A stretch of 43,596 nucleotides of DNA. It comes from Pyxidicoccus fallax. GTDB taxonomy: Bacteria; Myxococcota; Myxococcia; Myxococcales; Myxococcaceae. Numbering within the stretch: the stretch's first letter is position 1; each line of letters starts with the position of its first letter. Made by a program: the position numbers and the translations under genes. The stretch spans positions 1-43,596 of the forward strand of contig NZ_JABBJJ010000068.1 in assembly GCF_012933655.1 (NCBI RefSeq), in the 5' to 3' direction. Below, piece after piece: positions 39,858 through 43,596 of this stretch. Below the pieces are notes generated by a model that had not been told where the DNA came from, searched no databases, and was given only the letters and a program-made list of their open reading frames with translations.

Positions 39858-40721
39858 GTGAGCACCGACCTCGACGACCCTTCCGAACCGGCCACGCGTC
39901 AGTTCGTCGCCAGCCACGAGCCTCCGGACCGTCCCCGGGACGGTGCCCTCCTCTTTCTCGCCCGGGGCATGGACCTGCTCGTCCGCGAGCAGGACGGCAC
40001 CCCGTCCATTCCCACCGGCGCGGACTTCCCGGAGCTCGCCGCCGGCGCCCACTTCCTCGGCGCGCTGGACGGTCAGGACTGCTACGCCGCCGTCCTCCCG
40101 GACGACCTCACCCCGCCCGAGGGCTTCAAGAAGGTGCTGGCGCGCTCGCTCTACACCCGGCTGGACGACGCCGAGTTCTCCCTGGTGGGCCGCTCGCTCG
40201 CCATCGTCGAGTGGGACGTCACCCACCGCTTCTGCGGACGCTGCGGCGCGCCCACCCAGCTCGTCCCCGGCGAGCGCGCCCGCCGCTGCCCCGTGGACCG
40301 CACGCCCTTCTACCCGCGCATCGCCCCGGCCATCATCGTCCTCGTCAGCCGCGGCGACACCATGCTGCTCGGCCGCAACGCCAGCTTCCCCCAGCCCATG
40401 TTCAGCACCCTGGCCGGCTTCGTGGACCCGGGTGAGTCGCTGGAGGAGTGCGTCGCCCGCGAGGTGAAGGAGGAGGTCGGCATCGACATCCACCACATCC
40501 GCTACTTCGGCTCGCAGCCGTGGCCCTTCGGGCGCTCGCTCATGGTGGGCTTCACCGCCGAGTACGCCGGAGGCGACATCGTCGTGGACCCCAAGGAAAT
40601 CGCCGAGGCCCGTTGGTTCTCCCCGGATGACCTCCCCATGCTGCCCCCGCGCCTGAGCATCGCGCGCCAGCTCATCGACTCGTTCATCGAGCGGGTGAAG
40701 CGCCCCAAGCTCGGCCAGTAG
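39858..40721 (+). CDS. nudC: NAD(+) diphosphatase NudC-like Nudix hydrolase
   Basis: Nudix hydrolase of 287 residues that cleaves NADH/NAD and, in relatives, removes NAD caps from RNA. The Nudix box is GFVDPGESLEECVAREVKEEVGI-like (G-x5-E-x7-REV-x-EE-x-G) near residue 190, followed by the NudC motif SQPWPFGRSLM, where the usual second Pro is Gly. The zinc ribbon reads FCGRCG then CPVD, so the fourth Cys is replaced by Asp. I chose the GTG at 39858 because TAAGGTG precedes it; a GTG at 39849 is possible. Confidence 0.9.
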   Translation: MSTDLDDPSEPATRQFVASHEPPDRPRDGALLFLARGMDLLVREQDGTPSIPTGADFPELAAGAHFLGALDGQDCYAAVLPDDLTPPEGFKKVLARSLYTRLDDAEFSLVGRSLAIVEWDVTHRFCGRCGAPTQLVPGERARRCPVDRTPFYPRIAPAIIVLVSRGDTMLLGRNASFPQPMFSTLAGFVDPGESLEECVAREVKEEVGIDIHHIRYFGSQPWPFGRSLMVGFTAEYAGGDIVVDPKEIAEARWFSPDDLPMLPPRLSIARQLIDSFIERVKRPKLGQ

Positions 40722-40873
40722 CCCGGCATCCCGGCGCGGTCCACCCCGCCCGGGAAGGCCGCGTCATGCCAGGGCCCGCGTTACCGTCTGGCTTCAGGGT
40801 TCCACACTTGCAATCCCGCGCGCAGTGCGGTTGAAGCGCGCTCCCCCCTGACAGCCACACCTCCGAAGACGCC

Positions 40874-41566
40874 ATGCCCGCCGCGCGCCCGCACATCGAG
40901 CCCCGCCTCGTTCCCACCGCAGACTCCGTGGTGGTGAAGGAGATCTACCTTTCCGTCCAGGGCGAGTCCTCGCACTCCGGCCTGCTGTGCGCCTTCGTCC
41001 GCCTCACCGGCTGCCACCTGCGCTGCACCTACTGCGACAGCGAGTTCGCCTTCCACGGCGGCAAGCGGATGAAGAACGCCGACATCATCTCCGAGGTGAA
41101 GGCGCTCAACACCCCCAACGTGGAAGTCACGGGTGGCGAGCCCCTGCTGCAGCCGGGCGTCTACCCGCTCATGGAGGGCCTGCTGGACGCCGGCCTCAAG
41201 GTGCTGCTGGAGACCAGCGGCGCCATCGACGTGCGGCTCGTGCCCCCGGCCGTCCACAAAATCGTGGACATGAAGACGCCCTCCTCGGGCGAGCACACGC
41301 GCAACGACTACCGCAACTTCGCGTCGATGAACGCCAACGACGAATTGAAGTTCGTCATCGGCTCGCGCGAGGACTACGACTGGTCCAAGGCGCTCATCGC
41401 CGAGCACGGCCTGCTGAAGAAGCCCTACGGCATCCTCTTCTCCACCATCTTCGACAAGCTCCACCCGCGCCAGCTCGCCGAGTGGGTCATCGAGGACAGG
41501 CTGCCGGTCCGCTTCCAGCTCCAGATGCACAAGTACCTCTGGGACCCGAACGCGCGCGGCGTGTGA
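40874..41566 (+). CDS. queE: 7-carboxy-7-deazaguanine synthase QueE
   Basis: Radical SAM enzyme of 230 residues that makes the deazapurine core for queuosine (or related DNA modifications) from carboxytetrahydropterin. The [4Fe-4S] motif is GCHLRCTYCDS (Cys-x3-Cys-x2-Cys), preceded by EIYLSVQGESSHSG; EVTGGEPLLQ, LLETSGAID and IVDMKTPSSGE follow as in the family. Other queuosine genes are not nearby. The 150 bases before it hold no gene. Confidence 0.94.
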   Translation: MPAARPHIEPRLVPTADSVVVKEIYLSVQGESSHSGLLCAFVRLTGCHLRCTYCDSEFAFHGGKRMKNADIISEVKALNTPNVEVTGGEPLLQPGVYPLMEGLLDAGLKVLLETSGAIDVRLVPPAVHKIVDMKTPSSGEHTRNDYRNFASMNANDELKFVIGSREDYDWSKALIAEHGLLKKPYGILFSTIFDKLHPRQLAEWVIEDRLPVRFQLQMHKYLWDPNARGV

Positions 41567-41589
41567 GCGCACGGCGCCCGCGTCTGGCG

Positions 41590-42024
41590 TCAGGACCGCC
41601 TGAACCACAGCAGCGCCAGCGCCACCAGCCACGCGGTGGCCAGCACCAGGTTGCCCCACCCCAGCGCGCGCACCACCTGTGCCTGCGTGAGCCCACGCAT
41701 GGGGCCCTCGCCCCGGCGGATGCGGCGCAATTCGCGTGTGCCCAGCACCACCCCCGCCAGCCCCGCCACCAGCGTGGGCAGCGGCAACACCAGCGTGCCC
41801 GGCAGGCACACCAGCCCCAGCACGTTGAGCACCAGCGCCGCCTGCACCACCCGGGACGGCTTCGCCTCCCGCCGCAGCATGCCCACGCAGGCCGCGCAGT
41901 AGGGAGACTCGCCCACCACCTCCGTGCACTCACCGCACAGGAAGGAGCCGCAGCGCGCGCACGTGGCCACCGCGGCGGCGTCCGGGTGCTGGGCGCAGCG
42001 CGCCCCGGTGGCCGGGGACGTCAC
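41590..42024 (-). CDS. Membrane protein with N-terminal B-box-like zinc finger
   Basis: Protein of 144 residues. Residues 10-50 carry Cys/His spacing of the B-box type (CAQHP, CARCGSFLCGEC, YCAAC) and should bind zinc. Three hydrophobic spans follow (VVQAALVLNVLGLVCLPG, LPTLVAGLAGVVLG, GWGNLVLATAWLVALALLW). Similar zinc-finger membrane proteins are frequent in myxobacteria; function unknown. The start is a GTG at 42024, seven bases after the neighbouring gene's stop, so the two genes are probably cotranscribed. Confidence 0.75.
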   Translation of the reverse strand: MTSPATGARCAQHPDAAAVATCARCGSFLCGECTEVVGESPYCAACVGMLRREAKPSRVVQAALVLNVLGLVCLPGTLVLPLPTLVAGLAGVVLGTRELRRIRRGEGPMRGLTQAQVVRALGWGNLVLATAWLVALALLWFRRS

Positions 42025-42031
42025 CGGCGCC

Positions 42032-42313
42032 TCAGAAGGCCGGAGGCGGCAGCCGGGAGGACATCGCCGTCAGCCCGTGCGCTCCCAGCCCCAGGAACAC
42101 CGCCGCCAGCACCGTGCTGGCCACGAAGCCGGCGACGATGAGGCCCTTCCTCGGGTGCTCGAACTGGCTGAAGGCGTAGAAGAGCACGTAGCAGGGGATG
42201 AGCAGCACCATCACCCCCGTCCCCACGCTCCGGCGGAAGGCGTGGAACAGCAGGAAGGCGGCGCACACCAGCGAGACGAGCCCGAACAGGATGGCGAGAG
42301 GAAGCAGCGGCAC
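42032..42313 (-). CDS. Small membrane protein, unknown function
   Basis: Protein of 93 residues with three hydrophobic spans (LPLAILFGLVSLVCAAFLLF, VMVLLIPCYVLFYAF, LIVAGFVASTVLAAVFLGLG) and no recognisable motif. The start is GTG at 42313 behind an AGGGAGGA site. It lies immediately before the zinc-finger membrane protein gene and probably shares its transcript. Confidence 0.65.
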   Translation of the reverse strand: MPLLPLAILFGLVSLVCAAFLLFHAFRRSVGTGVMVLLIPCYVLFYAFSQFEHPRKGLIVAGFVASTVLAAVFLGLGAHGLTAMSSRLPPPAF

Positions 42314-42401
42314 GCTCCTCCCTTAACACGTTCCATCCTTTGCGGCGGCCCCATGCGCATATTAAGCACGGCCCGTCGTCAACCCGCCGAGGTACCTGCC
42401 C

Positions 42402-42728
42402 ATGAACACCGCCAAGACGCTGCTCAACTTCGTCCTCGCGGGCGCCCTGCTGGGCATCATCGTCGCGTCGTGGATCGTCCCGTCGTTCCTCGGCTGGTAC
42501 AACGAGACGCCCTACGCCACCCAGACGATGTGCAACCTGCCCGAGGTGATTCGCAAGACGTCCTCGGACGTGCTGCGCTACCAGGCCATTGGCGCCGGCA
42601 TCGGCGCGCTCGTCATGCTGGTGCTGGGCGTGCTCTTCGTGCGCCGCGCGAGCCGCCGGGCCCGGATGCAGGCGGGCCAGACGCCGCCCACCGCGCCTCC
42701 GCCCGCGGCGCCTCCCGCCACCGCCTGA
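42402..42728 (+). CDS. Small two-span membrane protein, unknown function
   Basis: Protein of 108 residues with hydrophobic segments at about 8-30 (LLNFVLAGALLGIIVASWIV) and 62-84 (AIGAGIGALVMLVLGVLFV). A loop with a single Cys lies between them, and a basic then Pro/Ala-rich tail follows. No family recognised. It is divergent from the gene at 42313 across 88 bases that contain an AT-richer patch (CATATTAAG), a likely promoter area. Confidence 0.65.
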   Translation: MNTAKTLLNFVLAGALLGIIVASWIVPSFLGWYNETPYATQTMCNLPEVIRKTSSDVLRYQAIGAGIGALVMLVLGVLFVRRASRRARMQAGQTPPTAPPPAAPPATA

Positions 42729-42736
42729 CGGGCGGC

Positions 42737-43105
42737 CTATCGCACCTGCACCACCACCGACGGCGACGTCCCCAGCACCCCGCCGCCCTCCTCGTCCGTC
42801 ACGGTGACGGTGATCGTGAAGGACATCGTCTCCGAGACCACCGGCGCCCGCCACGTGGGGTTGCGCGTGCGCGCATCGCTGAAGTGGCCCGCCGGATCCG
42901 CCGGAATCTGCGTCCAGAAGTAGGACATCTTGTCCCCGTCCGGGTCGCTCACCTCAAGCTGCATCGCCAGCTCTCCTCCCGACTCCACGACGAGCGAGTT
43001 GGGACGCGGCCCCACGGTGACCAGAGGCGGACTGTTGGCCACACACCCGGAGCCGAAGGCTCCCAGTGCCAGCGCCACGACGACACCCACGGACAGCCGA
43101 GACAT
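42737..43105 (-). CDS. Small lipoprotein with PKD/Ig-like domain
   Basis: Lipoprotein of 122 residues: signal peptide with lipobox FGSGC (Cys21), then one beta-sandwich with SGGELAMQLEVSDPDGDKMSYFW and SETMSFTITVTVTDEEGG, the pattern of PKD/cadherin-like domains that bind calcium at the DPDGD turn. Function unknown, probably structural. The 174 bases between its start and the next gene (43106-43279) contain no gene that I can see. Confidence 0.75.
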   Translation of the reverse strand: MSRLSVGVVVALALGAFGSGCVANSPPLVTVGPRPNSLVVESGGELAMQLEVSDPDGDKMSYFWTQIPADPAGHFSDARTRNPTWRAPVVSETMSFTITVTVTDEEGGGVLGTSPSVVVQVR

Positions 43106-43279
43106 GGACTTCCCCCTGCGAAAGATGCCTTCAGCCTAACGCCTGGGCTCGCGCCGAGGTATCGGAGCCGCTTTCGCAAAAGTCCTGAAATCCAAGGTGG
43201 ACGTCACATCTCGCGCGGAAGGGTCCGCCACGGACGGTCACCCCGCTCGGAGGTGCGAGCCGGAAGTGTCCGGCGGCGC

Positions 43280-43570
43280 TCACTTCCGCTTGCGCGGAGG
43301 CTTCCGGCGCGCGGCCGCGCCCACCAGCAGCAGCTTGTCCCCCCGGGACAGGCGCTTGATGGCGGCCTCGCGGCGGAGGGCGGCGCCGCGGTCTCCCGCG
43401 GGCTCGCTCCACACCAGGGTGACGGGCAGGCGGGCGCGCGTATACGCGGCCCCTCGCCCGCGCCCGTGGGTGGCGAGCCGGCGCTCCAGGTTGTTGGTGG
43501 CGCCGGTGTACAGGGTGCCATCGCGGCACCGCAGCATGTAGACAGTCCAGGAGGGTGAGTCGTCCGACAC
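43280..43570 (-). CDS. GIY-YIG nuclease superfamily protein (UPF0213-like)
   Basis: Protein of 96 residues of the short YhbQ/UPF0213 type. The GIY-YIG motif appears as VYMLRC then LYTGATNNLERRLATH, with the catalytic Arg in ERRL and a Glu in RREAAIKRL. The C terminus is basic (RRKPPRKRK), fitting nucleic-acid binding. The start is probably the GTG at 43570; the window ends 26 bases later, so upstream starts cannot be fully excluded. Confidence 0.85.
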   Translation of the reverse strand: MSDDSPSWTVYMLRCRDGTLYTGATNNLERRLATHGRGRGAAYTRARLPVTLVWSEPAGDRGAALRREAAIKRLSRGDKLLLVGAAARRKPPRKRK

Positions 43571-43596
43571 GGCGCGGGCACTGTACCGCTCCCGCC

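Noticed and set aside
1-43596. tRNA, rRNA, insertion sequences, attachment sites or replication origin
   Set aside because: Looked for and not seen: no transposase, integrase, tRNA-like cloverleaf or rRNA sequence was recognised, though a tRNA scan could not be run.

Overview
The window is very GC-rich, with strong third-position G/C bias, so almost every real gene has a long open shadow in other frames. The gene content points to a myxobacterium (Myxococcota, Myxococcus/Corallococcus/Pyxidicoccus-like): PDSGTP-linker lipoproteins, PEGA domains, a Ser/Thr kinase fused to signalling domains, a YfhO-like protein and DoxX. The genus is an inference.

Layout. (1) 1-4 kb: two minus-strand lipoproteins, one with a seven-repeat propeller-like domain. 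(2) 4.2-15.7 kb, plus strand: HIT protein, a large TPR-PEGA-TonB-dependent receptor, GNAT acetyltransferase, nitronate monooxygenase, a small secreted protein, a YfhO-like membrane protein, a kinase-MshEN-receiver protein and glyoxalase I. (3) 15.7-37.5 kb, minus strand: one compact cobalamin operon of about 21 kb. It is preceded by a candidate promoter and a clear B12 riboswitch, and runs cbiM, cbiN, cbiQ, cbiO, cbiX, a DUF3209-like gene, an FNR-like reductase, cbiD, cbiC, cbiE/T (cobL), cobI, cbiG, cobJ, an unknown gene, cobM, an NTPase-cobA fusion, cobO, cbiA, cbiZ, cobU, cbiB, threonine-phosphate decarboxylase, cobQ, bluB. (4) 37.5-43.6 kb: barstar-like protein, LysR regulator divergent from doxX, a deacetylase remnant, nudC, queE, three small membrane proteins, a small lipoprotein and a GIY-YIG protein.

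The operon couples cobalt uptake (CbiMNQO) and cobalt insertion (CbiX) to the cobalt-early pathway (CbiD and CbiG are its markers), then amidation, adenosylation, aminopropanol attachment, nucleotide activation, lower-ligand synthesis (BluB) and corrinoid salvage (CbiZ). No cbiJ/cobK, cobS or cobT is visible. The FNR-like reductase next to cbiD is a candidate for the missing reduction.

The most unusual feature is at the operon's gene junctions. At seven of them a short in-frame mini-ORF (eight in total, 25-70 codons) sits between the two genes. It overlaps both neighbours by the same few bases, starts like the downstream gene and ends like the upstream gene. This is what a tandem duplication of the stop/start junction would leave, and each mini-ORF keeps a ribosome binding site and coupled stop/start at its end. 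I know of no description of this pattern.
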